Of a stretch of 64,000 nucleotides of DNA, positions 1-10,666 are shown one piece after another; the stretch's first letter is position 1, and each line of letters starts with the position of its first letter. The position numbers and the translations under genes are program-made. The notes beneath the pieces are model-generated. The model searched no databases and was not told the DNA's origin. It saw nothing but the letters and a program-made list of their open reading frames with translations. The stretch is from Manduca sexta (lineage: Eukaryota; Arthropoda; Insecta; Lepidoptera; Sphingidae): the NCBI RefSeq assembly GCF_014839805.1, contig NC_051124.1, positions 2,480,001 through 2,544,000 on the forward strand, given 5' to 3'.

Positions 1-201
1 ATCGAATTTCTGAAACAAATAAACAACCATACTTAATAAGTAATTAAATTTATTTTGAGTATTTATGTTTATATTCTAAATTAAAAAATACTGCCTGCTT
101 TAGCTGTTACCGAAGTAAGTAGTGAAAATTAAGTGATCGGAGAGCAATACAGAAATCAAAATATTCGAAACTCAAAAAGTTTGATAAATTTGTAGCCATA
201 C

Positions 202-375
202 CTGTTCCAAGCTGTCGAGCGGCTTGTAGTCGATGAGCTGCGTGAGCTCCTTCTCGACGGATTTCCTGAGCTGGTGGGCCTCCTCCCTCGCCTGCGCGAG
301 GGCGCGCTGCCGCGCCTCCTCTGCGAGGATGCTCTCTATCGACTTGTCGTCAGGGTGCTCGCCCATCACCCACAC
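202..375 (-). CDS. SH2D4A-like: SH2D4-like protein, coding exon 3 (partial gene)
   Basis: Encodes residues 75-132 of an SH2 domain-containing protein 4 homologue. It begins VWVMGEHPDDKS, matching the conserved VWVMGEH block of vertebrate SH2D4A/B, and continues as a charged helical stretch (EEARQRALAQAREEAHQLRK) that is probably coiled coil. Seen: an acceptor (ttccag) just above base 375 and a donor (gtatgg) just below base 202; the exon is 174 nt, exactly 58 codons, phase 0 at both ends. Family knowledge: SH2D4 proteins are cytoplasmic adaptors with a long N-terminal helical region and a C-terminal SH2 domain that binds phosphotyrosine. The SH2 domain is not in the window and must lie further left. 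A longer open frame reads into the upstream intron to about 537, but splice sites and homology end the exon at 375. GC content is far above the surrounding intron. Confidence 0.93.
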
Positions 376-1274
376 CTGGAATGAGTAAAAAAATAACATG
401 CATTGTGACAGGAAATTATTCCGTGACAACAAATCAATTACACCGGATCTGATCATAGTTACGAAATGCCGAAACTTGTGCTGATAATAGTGTAGTGTAG
501 TAGACCAACCAAAGACGCGTCCATTGAAGATCATCATAGCAGTGTCGGTCAGTCGCTTAATGTCCGCCGGTTGATCATTAAAGCCACTAAACGAGCTACT
601 ATGGATGTTTTTACGAGGTTAGCGGTATTTGCTATCCAATCAGTTCCGAGTGATGAGTATTAACCTTGATATTTTGTCTAATAAACTTTAGTGCGAATCC
701 CGATGCATATAAACTATTTAATTGTTGTCAAAGACGTAAGGTTTTTTTTAATAACTTACTTCATATTTGACCTTTAAAGAATTTCTCGATAGCTTGTAAT
801 GTAATATTGTGTAAGGTTGGTTATTATAAATCGATTACTTTAAGTAAATCTATGTACATTGATATTATATTAATTTTATACATACATTAGTTTTTTTCTT
901 AGTTGTAAGTTCTTTTCAGAATATAAGATAATTTGCAACTGGAATATGTTATACCAGGACGTGGTCTGTCTTCGTTCAAATTACATAAAAAAAATGCAGA
1001 AATCTCTGCGTTTCATTCTAATAACCATTTGAGCATCAAATTATCTTCAGTCATACCCATTTATCACACGTATAAATAATATAACTAGCAGTGGCAAAGG
1101 GTGAACATCTTCAGAAGGTAATCCAAGACAAAAAAATACTTAGTTCCAATATAGCGGCCAATTTAACAGAAAACAAAAACTAAGACAAACGTAAATAAAC
1201 CTTAAAGAGAAGCCGGTAAGAATCGGGTTGAATGGACGCTTCGCCACTGATGACTACAATTTATTCAAACTCAC
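376..1274 (-). other. SH2D4 intron between coding exons 2 and 3
   Basis: Phase-0 GT-AG intron of about 0.9 kb: donor gtgagt next to 1275, acceptor ttccag next to 375. It holds one hAT-type MITE (1089-1249). In 541-1088 nothing recognisable was seen. Confidence 0.9.
1089..1249. mobile_element. hAT-type MITE, CAGTGGC family, copy 1
   Basis: 161-bp non-coding element. The left end CAGTGGCAAAGGGTGAA and right end GCTTCGCCACTG are inverted copies. Flanking octamers ATAACTAG and ATGACTAC agree at 6 of 8 positions, consistent with an eroded 8-bp target duplication. The interior shares the block ACAAACGTAAATAAACCT with other copies here. CA(G) termini and 8-bp duplications are hallmarks of the hAT superfamily. 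No transposase is encoded. Confidence 0.75.
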
Positions 1275-1391
1275 CCATGGTTCTCCATCTTCTCCCTTAA
1301 GGAACTGAACTTGCTTCTTAACGTTCTTCTGAAACTTGGGCTGCTCTTCGTCCGTGTTCACTTTCTGGTCCCAGATCTGCCATCTGCGAAC
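1275..1391 (-). CDS. SH2D4A-like: SH2D4-like protein, coding exon 2
   Basis: Encodes residues 36-74, beginning VRRWQIWDQKVNTDEEQP and ending GEDGEPW. The join MREEQ|VRRW restores the MREEQ-(I/V)-RRW motif of the SH2D4 family, so the exon order is clear. Seen: acceptor (tgttaaag) directly above 1391, donor gtgagt directly below 1275, 117 nt = 39 codons, phase 0 on both sides. The middle is lysine/glutamine-rich (QKNVKKQVQF) and probably helical. The exon ends in PW, leading into the VWVMGEH block of the next exon. Confidence 0.94.
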
Positions 1392-2404
1392 CTTTAACAC
1401 AAAACAAAAATAAATCATAATACTAAAGATGACCTAGATACGGAATGGTGGATCACGCAAATATTTGCTTTGATGCGGATATCGGAGTTACGGCCTCCGT
1501 TTATAGCTGTGTACACGAATATATATTATTCCATTGTTTATTTAATTGTTAGCATTTTAACAAATGATTTCGCGTCATTCATTTATAATTATTTATATAG
1601 GGTTACATACATAGGTGGAAAACTTTTGTATGTTGACCTTGCGTCTATAGGCTACAAATAAAACAATTAGTGATGACGAGAATTTTGACTTATTAAAACC
1701 GACATTAAAACAGAGATTTAGCTTAATCAAAGCTGTTTAAAATTCATTAATAATTACTTCTTTAACTATTCATAAACAGAGGTATTTACGACAGCTGCTT
1801 GATGTCAATTACATCTGTCTGAGGTATCTGATAATAGTCATGATAGAAAAATCCACACATAGTACTGACCAATCTGGGAATCGAAGTCAACAGCTCTTTA
1901 CCAACAGGTCATGTCTCTGATCATAATCTTCATTATAAGGAAATATTTGCGAAATATATGTAAAAACAAACATGATATTAAGAAAAAAGCTAGCAAACTG
2001 CAATTACGATTTTATATCATCAAGTACAGCAAAAATACATTGTATACAACAAAACAAGTCATTGTTCAATATTCTTTAATTCCCGATTACTTTCCAAATG
2101 AACTTATCAATGTCAATTGTAAAGATAAAGACAATTCTCACGGAACACGACATGTTGATGTAAAAAGCAACAATCATGCTGTAACAATAGATGCAATTTT
2201 ATCCCATCGGGTATCGACTAATAGAGCGGCTAATCTACGAGGTAATGCTATTCAGTCGGGCAAAAAGCGACCTTGGTAAAATTGAAAGTTAAATGGCATA
2301 AGTACTCTAATTATGAGTTTAGTTGTTCGAGTGGATACCGGAGATAAAATGATCTCTTATTTTGGTGTTGAAGTTTTACATGAATATAAATCTTACTCAT
2401 ATTA

Positions 2405-2645
2405 TGAACGCGAAAGTTGTACGGATGTATGTATGTATGTTTGTTCCTCTTTCACGAAAAGATTACTGAACGGATTTGGATGAAACTTTACAGTAATATT
2501 GGTTATACATCAGAATAACATAGACTACAATTTATAATAATTTTGTGTAATTTGGTCATAATATAACGATAAATATCAAGTAAGTCGGAAAAAAATATCC
2601 CGGAAAACTCCTTCACGCAGGCGAAGCCGCAAGCAAAAGCTAGTA
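2405..2645 (-). repeat. ACTAGCTTTTGC-type short interspersed repeat, copy 1
   Basis: Read on the minus strand it starts tactagcttttgcttgcgg, continues with the 'gaaggagttttccgggata' block and contains the generic 'aaatccgttcagtaatctttt' portion. Same family as 13985-14214, 46622-46842, 54590-54778, 29185-29372 and the array-bearing copy at 34846-36090. No coding capacity. Superfamily not established. Confidence 0.7.
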
Positions 2646-3861
2646 CATAATATTTTATTCGGAGTAGTTACATTGAATTATCGACTGTTGACATTTAATG
2701 CTAATTGTATTCATATTTATATTTCCCATTAAAAGTATACAATTTAATATTTTTATAAACCTGCAAGATGTTGCATATTTTTTAGCTGCTGGTTCAAATA
2801 AATAATGCAATGTATTTTTTTGCTGGTCTAATGCATCTTTAATTACCATTACAACTAAAACAACCAAGAACAATATTATGAAATCACGATCATCTATAAA
2901 AATAAGCCATATACGCAATTACACTATTTATATGGAGTCTTAGATGTTTTATTTTTATTGTTCACTGAGATGACCTCAACAGCGAAGGTGGGTGTATTAA
3001 CTAGCTCAAGGGACTAGAGGTTGAGACTATAAGGGCAATTTTAAATGATCACGATATAATACACGGAAATACTTATTTAATAGCATTAAATTAGGATTCA
3101 TAAAATCTGCCATGAGAGGTTAGTTTCTTTATTTAATTTTGAACATTATTTTATACATAACAACAAAAACATACGAACTATATATTTTTTATATGAAATC
3201 AGCATCAAAATTGGTTGAAACATAGAGAAGGGCATGTTTGAAACATTGTGTGCAAAACTAAAGGCATGGGTTATCGCGCTCTCTTTTTCACGCTTGCAGC
3301 ATTATGGTCGGTGATACTTGGTGACGTCACAGTTTGCTATTACTGTTATTTGACAGCTACTCCTTCCATCATATTACAAAGTTATAATATAACTTATTTA
3401 TTATTACGTGGATTTAGATTTTTTTCCCTTAAATCTCGAATTACATACATTTTGATAATTGCGTAACTTCAAAATTTTTTCTGTTAGTTTTCGATAATAG
3501 TTTGAAAAATATATTTTTAAAAAATTGTCAACTACCGTATTGTGTGATTACAGATCATAGTGCGAGGAATAATCATATCTCATCTACCGATAATCTATTA
3601 AGACGACACTCCACTTAACATCAAGTGCAAAGGAGTCAACTTGTCGTGCCAGTATAAAAAAATAAATTTGACTTGTATGCGTAATATGTTATTGATATTG
3701 AATAATGTCTAATCTTTATGTATCTGAAACATTATCTCGACACTATATGATAGGTATTTCCGTTAGGCAATCGGTATGAGTAAATTTACGTATTAAACAC
3801 ATGTTTATCCTGACCCCATCAAGTAATGGCATTTAATATATATCGATAGCTTCTAAGTAAA

Positions 3862-3987
3862 CTATCGTATCTGAAAAAATAGAGGAAAAAAGTTAATAAA
3901 TTAATATATTTTTTTAATGAGTTTGGTAGTACTGAGATAAAAAAAAAGGTAAAAAAGAGAAAATTGCTAGTTTTTCAAATACGATAG
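3862..3987. repeat. Short inverted-repeat element (MITE-like)
   Basis: CTATCGTATCTGAAAAA (3862-3878) faces TTTTTCAAATACGATAG (3971-3987); the arms match at 16 of 17 positions around an AT-rich 92-bp interior. A further TATCGATAGC/GCTATTGATA pair lies just outside. Size and shape suit a small non-autonomous DNA element, but no target duplication could be fixed. Confidence 0.45.
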
Positions 3988-4505
3988 CTATTGATAAGAG
4001 CCATTGATATGAAATATTTCAAATTTATTTCGCAAATTAAATTTCTAAAAGCAATTTCATTTCCAAATAAAGAAAAAACCGTGGGACTCTTGCTCCCTTT
4101 TCGAATAACTACATTGTAAATAAAAAACCCAATAACGAAAAAAACGTGAATTCTGAATCAACATAATAATATAACAATTAACAACCATATACATCTAATA
4201 TGATGTAATGACCTCTACGTTCCACTGACAATACGTTCTGTTGTAATTAAGTCTAATATGAAATTAATTAATGTCTGCCGTCCATTTGAACAATTCTCGG
4301 TATAGCAAATTGGTTTCATGTGTTAGATTGCGTCACCGGCCGCGCCCCTGCGTCTCCTATGGGGCCGTTCAAGTATTACGTAAGCAGATTTATTACAATT
4401 ATTTACCCCCCCATCCCCCTTGTCAGCAAAAGTAAGCAAAGCTCTTACCCCCTGCCCCCATGCTTACGTAAACATTTGTCAATCAATGTATTGTTTCTTT
4501 TTTAT

Positions 4506-4533
4506 ATTATAATTATAACGTTATAATTATAAT
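4506..4533. repeat. Perfect 28-bp palindrome in the transposon 3' region
   Basis: ATTATAATTATAAC is followed at once by its exact reverse complement, centred on AACGTT. It lies about 140 bp downstream of the transposase stop codon on the coding strand. It could act in 3' end formation or be a simple AT cruciform. Confidence 0.8.
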
Positions 4534-4671
4534 TTGAAAAATAAGAAAATAGATTTAGGATGGAAATTATATTTTACTGATATGGTATTCAACATAGAGT
4601 TAAGGACAAAAATATATCTTACTAACATAACAAACTTATTTTAAATTTTTCGTGCACATATTAAATTCAAA

Positions 4672-7406
4672 TTAACAGTCTTCAGTCCATGAAACCCGAA
4701 TCCATGATTCTAAGTTTTCGATGACATTGGATTGCTTCGATTGCTGCTCAGAGTTGTGAGTCTGCTCGCTTTCATCCGATTTTGGAATGTCTACGTCGTT
4801 CTCATCGAGCCATTCAACATCATGGTGCTCTAAATTTTGAATAATGCACATCAGTTCATTAGCACGACGAGCAGCGACTCTTACAGGTCTAACTTTACTA
4901 TCAGTGTGCGTGTTTACTTTTTTATGGATGTTTTCGATGTGACGATTTAGTGACTTGACGGAAGCATGATAAAGACCACACGTTTTGCATGTTCGACTTG
5001 ATAGCCTCAATTTTACCGTCGGACAAAAATAATCGTAGGGCATTTGCAGGAAATCTTTGAGTGAAGCACTTAAGCGTAGAGCTAAATTGACTGGAAGATT
5101 AAGAAATTGCCCTCCTTCATCCAAAACCAAGTCATCAACTGTTTGTTTTACTTTTACAGGTGGTGGAAGAAACCTGTTGTCTAGTAATCTAAATAGGCCA
5201 CTTCTTGGACGACAGCATTCTGTATTTCTACATTTTACAATTTGAAGCAAGTATTGGCTTTCACGCACATGTTCTGAATACCATTTAATGTCTGGAAAAT
5301 CAGGAAGAACTTGTTCACCTGCCCCAACATATTTTGCATTAACATTATAGCCATCAATTTCCATTGAACTCCATACTTCAGCTAATACATTTCCTGCAAA
5401 TTCGAAATTAGATCTTTCTAAATGTTCATCAATTGTAACGCCACGTTCATCCAAATGAGACCCAAAGTGGTCATGAGGCAATATTAAACCAGCCAGTTCC
5501 CGGCTAAGAGGAGCCATTCTGCGCTCTACTCTGTTATACGCACTTCTTCCAGGAGCATTGGTAGCTAAAAACAATGCATCGAGATCATGTCGCTTAAAGT
5601 GTTGTATAGCAAACCCTATGACTTTTTGATAACGCGGATTTTCATCTGGCCCTCCATCAACCGTCATGATTACCACTGGTTTTATTAGTCCATGGTCAGT
5701 TTTAGCTAATGGTCGAAACTCTTCAAGTTCGAGAAGCGTCTCGAAATCCTGAGCATGACTATTAGCAGTAGATGAACTATGCTTTCCACTTCGAATGGCG
5801 ATGTATGTTGGTCCAGAATATCCAACGGCTTGCGGTTGTCCTAGCATATTGGAATTGATTTTGATACCAGCATAAACAGATAGTATTAATTTATGACACT
5901 CAGCGATTACCCAATCGTGATCAGGCAATTTGATTCTATATTCCATGTGCATTAAAAGAGGTGCCTGCTTATTTGCCGCAGTTACGCCAATAGGGACTCG
6001 AGCTTTATCATCTTGAGATATGAAAAATACTTGATCTGGTCCAAGAATGGATGCTATGTTCTCTAAATAATGGATTGATGTTTCAGCGAACTTGCTATCT
6101 AAATGGCTCTTGTGGTGATCAGTTTGAGCCCGAATGAGCTTAACAGGGACTGTCGATACATGTCTTCGTCCCTCTGCAGAATTAGATTTTCTAGAAATCA
6201 AACGTAGATATGTCCCACTGCGACTAATGTCAAATCCTATTTTACGTAATTCTTGTGTGAGTTCATCAAGAGTTTTTACGCTGCGAATTGATTCCGTTCG
6301 TCTTCTATCATCTGCTGCACTCCCAAATAAAGCTATATCCGCGATTGTTTTCAATAGTGAAGGCTGATTGCTTTCAAGATTAGGACGTCCCAATGAATCC
6401 CTCAGAGATAGTCTTTTTTTTTATTTCTGGATTTTCATGACAAATATCTTCTAACTTTCTTTTCATACCATCCCTGTGTTTCTTCTGGGCAACTGCGTTT
6501 TGAACCTTCCTGTTTAAAGACTGTTTTGCTGTTTTTATTTCCTCGCCCAACTTAATGATCTGTTTATCAACTTCAGCACGGCTTGACATAGTATCTCTGG
6601 CAGAATACAATGCATTCAGATTTTTTCGAGTAGAGCAATCTTATTTTTCATAGCTTCCTGAGAAGGTTTTGCTCTCTGTTTATCTGTATTTTCATTAATT
6701 TCGCATTGCTGTTGTGATTCATTACCGGGTTTTATTATATCTTCTTCTTGTTTTTTAATATTTAAAGCTGGCTGTATAATTTGTGATTTTTCTGCAGGTT
6801 TACAGGTTGCCTAAAAATAAAAACTTTCTATGGATTCTGCTAAATATTCTTTTATTAAGCTACATAAATACAAAGTATGGCAATATATATGGTAAATTCA
6901 AAACCCTATGGCTTTAAATCTAATATCTTTAATCAAGCAATTCGTTCCGGACACAAAATACAGGGTGTTAGTTTTCTGTATATATGAATAAAACTAACAT
7001 CCTGTATTTTGTAACCAATTGACGGAATCAATCATAAGAAATAAATCTATATATTGAATATTATACTTTGATATAGGCCATAATATTTTTTAATCAATAA
7101 AGATAAACTTTTTGGCGATTTCTAATATTTCTAGTACTCATAGGTACCTAAAATGATTTCGTCACTCACCTTAGAAAAAAAATGTAGTAGATTGTATTTA
7201 TTCTTAGTCGCCGCTTGCAATTCTTCTTCGATTCTCTTAGATACAATAATATCTAGTTCCTTGTCGGATTTTGCTTGTAATTTGTAATTTCGCCACACTT
7301 CGTTAACTAACTTTTGTACATTTTGTACTTTCGTACTTGTATGAGATTTTTTAAAACTTTCAAACAATTTTTGATATAATTTGGATTTGTCTATTTGAAA
7401 CGACAT
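4672..7406 (-). pseudogene. DDE-type transposase with C2H2 zinc finger; two exons, frame broken twice
   Basis: Exon 1 (7406-7170) encodes 79 residues starting MSFQIDKSKLYQKL and ends at a gtgagt donor. The 359-bp intron ends with 'tttttag', and exon 2 runs from 6810 to the TAA at 4672; the junction is phase 0. Exon 2 is broken by one missing A in an A-run (6621-6626) and restored by one extra A in another (6414-6422), so the first and last parts of exon 2 share one frame and the segment between is shifted. The final 573-codon open stretch (from 6393) contains: a probable helix-turn-helix region (residues about 10-66), candidate catalytic Asp in ISQDDKARVPIG (about 128-129), Asp in VDGGPDENPR (246), Glu in NRVERRMAPLS (290), and a C2H2 finger, CKTCGLYHASVKSLNRHIENIH-like, near 480. 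A lysine-rich coiled-coil-like stretch precedes the core. The DDE triad is inferred from spacing and context. The breaks may be real decay or homopolymer errors. Confidence 0.8.
6953..7012. repeat. 60-bp hairpin in the transposase intron
   Basis: Two 23-nt arms (6953-6975 and 6990-7012), one mismatch, separated by 14 nt. The core is ACAGGGTGTTAG facing CTAACATCCTGT. The element at 19951-20047 has the same ACAGGATGTT termini, so this looks like a tiny MITE or the fused ends of one. Confidence 0.65.
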
Positions 7407-7929
7407 CTTATTTAAATATTAAACTTTGGCTAATAGAATCAATGGTAACACAAATGTTAACTTGTTTTACTATGCTTACAATACATCTACTCACTAGAGT
7501 ATCCAAACGAAACAATACACTGATAGAGGAAATTTAGACAAGTGAACAGCGCGCGGTAATTCGCCTACTCAGTTCTAAAGCGAGTGCCTAAACGTATGCA
7601 TTATTTGCGGGAATCCCCGAAAATGCGTTTCGTTTTCAAGCAAAGACAATGTGAGTGTTGCTATTTGTGTAAAAAAGTAAATAACTACAGATGACGTAAT
7701 CATCATCTTGACTCCCCTACCCCCCATGTCATCCAAAATAAGCAAAGCAAAGACCCCCCCGCCCCCCCATAGTGCTTACGTAATACTTGAACGGCCCCTT
7801 ATTACAATGTTAGACATAACGAGAATCCTCATTCACAATAATTGAATTACAAACACAAGTGCTTTCTGTATTAGCTCTAATTTTCGTAGCAAAGAACAAT
7901 TTATAGAAATGCGTGATTTCATTAAGTTA

Positions 7930-8165
7930 TTTTTGACGGCAAAAGGACCCAATGCTACTGATGATAGTGGAATGAGGTCCAATAGACTGTCGACTGACGA
8001 GAGATGAGTACCCCATGACAGTCGACACTATGCCGGCCAGTTGGAACCGGATATACACAGACTGATCTTGGAACAGGACACTTACGTGTGCCACTATGGC
8101 GGGTTTTAACATCTTGCGTACGGTGATCGCTATCCGGGCGGTATAAAATATATTCTATCACCAGC
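7930..8165 (+). repeat. Family-A interspersed repeat, copy A1
   Basis: About 235 bp. Conserved landmarks in order: 'ggaatgaggtccaatag', GTCGACTGACGAGAGATGA, CAGTCGACA, TTGGAACCGGATATACACA, 'cacttacgtg', 'ggcgggttttaaca' and the end 'gcggtataaaatatattc...tcaccagc'. Ten copies occur in this window in both orientations. No protein function is evident and the superfamily is unknown. Confidence 0.8.
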
Positions 8166-8717
8166 AAAATTAATTTGAGACCTTAATTTTGCTATTAATT
8201 CGAGAAGCACTATTTGTTTTGGCATGCGGGTTATACGTTTCAATTTGAGGAACTCCTCTTAAACTTTTAAAAATGCTGGTAAACATTTTGGGTTACTATG
8301 GAGATAAAAACAAAATCATCTGTAAAAGATATCTAGTAAGATAAACGTAGTAGTTAGTAACCAGCTGATAAATATCATAAAGCAAATTGACATTACAATT
8401 TACAACGTAAAACATTTATTTTGTTGCGTAGAGAATTCATAAGAGTAAAATAGCGGAATAACTACCACAATGCTTGGTTAAGAGAAAGTACCTGCTAATC
8501 CAACTAATATCTCCGACAATGGAGTATGGACTGTCAAATATTTACACAAAATAATTCACTACTTTTCACTACTTACTCTAAGTTACCTACATATCTTTGG
8601 CGATGAAAAGCGAAAGTAAAACTTCAGCCAAGCAATGTTCTCTTTCTATGGAGTATCGAATGTTTTCATAGAAGTCGAGTTTTTACTTCACTACTTGTAT
8701 TTAGTTGTAATTGTACA

Positions 8718-9046
8718 CGGTACGAGTACGACTATCGCGCTGAGGTCCTAGGTTTGAATCCCGGGTTAGACCAAAATTATTGTGACTGGAGTTTTTCCAT
8801 CTAAAAAATTACTTAGTCGTAGTTTGGAGTCTGGAAGTTGCCGGTGTGATACCCCCGTGCCTCGGAAAGCACGTAAAGCCGTTAGTTTGCGCCTGATCTT
8901 TCTCCGGTCATGTCGGATTGCCGTCTTACGGACTATATGAGTGAAAGAATAGAGAGTAAACCTGTGTATTGCGCACACACTTGTGCACTACAATATCTCC
9001 TACGTACTTGGCATATCTCCGTTAAGATTGGCGACAGGCGGAAATT
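8718..9046 (+). repeat. tRNA-derived SINE (type 2)
   Basis: Starts with the end of a tRNA-like head: 'cgcgctgaggtccta' then a box-B sequence GGTTTGAATCC at 8751-8761. Box A is not clear, so the 5' end is truncated or decayed. The body has 'gtgatacccccgtgcctcgg', 'aaagcacgtaaagccgtt', 'cggtcatgtcggattgccgt' and 'gcgcacacacttgtgcacta', a unit familiar from lepidopteran genomes. A related tRNA-like head lies at 26098-26168. Confidence 0.75.
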
Positions 9047-9744
9047 AAGTTAAGAAGGAATTAAAAACCTATATACCTACTACATTTTTTAAGCAGCTCG
9101 AATTTGAATAAAAACTACTACAATGATTAACAATCTCAATTTATCCTTATAGTTTACCACCATTAATAGTCATTATGCCTTCTACATAAAAAACCGACAC
9201 CGATATCCAAGGTGAAAATCGTGCCCTAATTCTAACATCATTTTTTGTTTAACGTTTTTTATTGTCGATACTACGCATTTGTTCAAGGCCAATTGTATGC
9301 AAATTGATCTGTTTTAGGCGGAAAAAGAGCGTGAAATCTTTATTAGGATATATATTGAATTGCAATTATTTTCATGCACTAAAGGAATATAATTTTGTTC
9401 CGTAAACTATACATAAATAAACATCCGCATAATTTAGAGGGATTTTGGTGCGAATATAATGTAAATTAATACTTAGAAAACATAAATATTATGATGGTAA
9501 TTAATGTTTTTAAAGTCATAAATAAAAATATTATGAATGTATTAGAAACCACACAAACGAGGGATTCAGGTTACAAAAATATTACTGCATTTCAAATAAC
9601 ACAATCAGACGGACGCGTGCCGCGGACATCCTTTTACGTGATAAAAACGCTGATTGGATAATAATTTCGTATAGTTATGACTATGTCCTCTAAGCAATAA
9701 TAAAATAAGTTTACAATTGGTAATGTTAATATTATTCTTTTTAT

Positions 9745-9987
9745 ATGTACATGGCAAAGTAGCTCCATTGTTCCTGATGGTAAGCGGAGTGAGGTCCAAT
9801 CGAATGTCGACTGACGAGAGATGATTACCCCTCGGCAGTGACAAAATAAGGCCGGCCTGTTGGAACTGTATATACACAGGCTGATTCCGGAACGCGACAC
9901 ACTTACGTGGGCCATTATGGCGGGTTTTAACACCTTGTGAACGGTGGTCGCTATCAGAGCGGATATAAAATATACTACCACCAGCAC
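9745..9987 (+). repeat. Family-A interspersed repeat, copy A2
   Basis: Nearly complete copy, from 'cctgatggtaagcggagtg' to 'atataaaatatactaccac' and CAGCA. It ends only 56 bp from the SH2D4 exon at 10044. Its CAGTCGACA arm is reduced to 'cagtgacaaa'. Confidence 0.85.
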
Positions 9988-10037
9988 CTACCGATAATGG
10001 GCCGGGTCTACAGTGTATTCTATGATAGTTGTGATTA

Positions 10038-10181
<144 letters not shown>

Positions 10182-10461
10182 TTAATACATCATTGAGGAC
10201 GCTTTCTATACTCTTTATTTTGGAAGTTACTTTTTAACAATATAGGTATATCCTAAAATATCAATGCATATTAAAATATTAAAAAAAATAATCCCCTTCC
10301 AATGGTGAAGCTCAAGGCCTAAGGCACCCGTGGTTAAGAATTCAAAGTGAAGAATCTCCTCACAATAAGCACTTATTGATATGAGATTATCACCTACTTA
10401 AGTAATAACTTTTGTTTTTTTAGCTAACGAACTAGCAGACCTGATAGTAAGCGGTTACATC

Positions 10462-10487
10462 GGTAACGATATATATATATCGTTACC
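10462..10487. repeat. Perfect 26-bp palindrome
   Basis: GGTAACG, then six AT steps, then CGTTACC. Perfectly self-complementary, so it can extrude as a cruciform. No gene or element boundary is obvious next to it. Confidence 0.85.
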
Positions 10488-10530
10488 ATTGTATGATAAG
10501 ACAATAAAACAACAAAAGTATAGCTCACTG

Positions 10531-10666
10531 TTCCTGACTGATGATCACATACCAGTTAAAGAGCCACCACGAAATTATAGCGTTATATGGCAGCGGGATT
10601 ACTATATTTAGACTTTATACTGGTGAGGGTGTCAAACCCTTAATGACTGGTTTGATCATTCAGGAA
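10531..10666. mobile_element. MITE-like element with TTCCTGA/TCAGGAA ends
   Basis: The left end TTCCTGACTGATGATCACAT and the inverse of the right end (TTCCTGAATGATCAAACCAG) share termini and most of about 27 bp, with one small indel. Length 136 bp, non-coding. No clean target duplication was found. Confidence 0.5.

Larger units (their letters stand above)
4361..7798 (-). mobile_element. 3.4-kb DNA transposon with 26-bp inverted ends and a DDE transposase gene
   Basis: The left end starts GGGGCCGTTCAAGTATTACG and continues to 4386; its exact inverse occupies 7773-7798, giving perfect 26-bp terminal inverted repeats. Inside each end is a C-rich subterminal block (4406-4459 and 7716-7769) sharing 'taagcaaag' and 'CCCCCAT' motifs in the same orientation. 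The inner motif TGCTTACGTAA recurs at 4461-4471, so the left end can fold on itself. Flanks CTAT and TTAT suggest a 4-bp target duplication with one change; this is ambiguous. The single gene is on the minus strand with one intron. Superfamily not assigned: the encoded VDGGPDENPR protein type is familiar from several invertebrate genomes, but I cannot place it in a named superfamily with confidence. Confidence 0.85.

Noticed and set aside
172..537. Whole 121-codon frame as a single gene
   Set aside because: Only 202-375 is the SH2D4 exon; the rest reads through clear splice sites into introns.
1911..2279. 122-codon plus-strand open frame
   Set aside because: Rich in K, I and N as expected of AT-rich non-coding DNA; no recognised domain, no splice or promoter context, and antisense within an SH2D4 intron.
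7927..9987. Similar minus-strand peptides (HVSVSRSG..., ...VISRQST...) in several family-A copies
   Set aside because: They are the same repeat read in the same frame; frames are broken differently in each copy, which suggests shared ancestry rather than coding.
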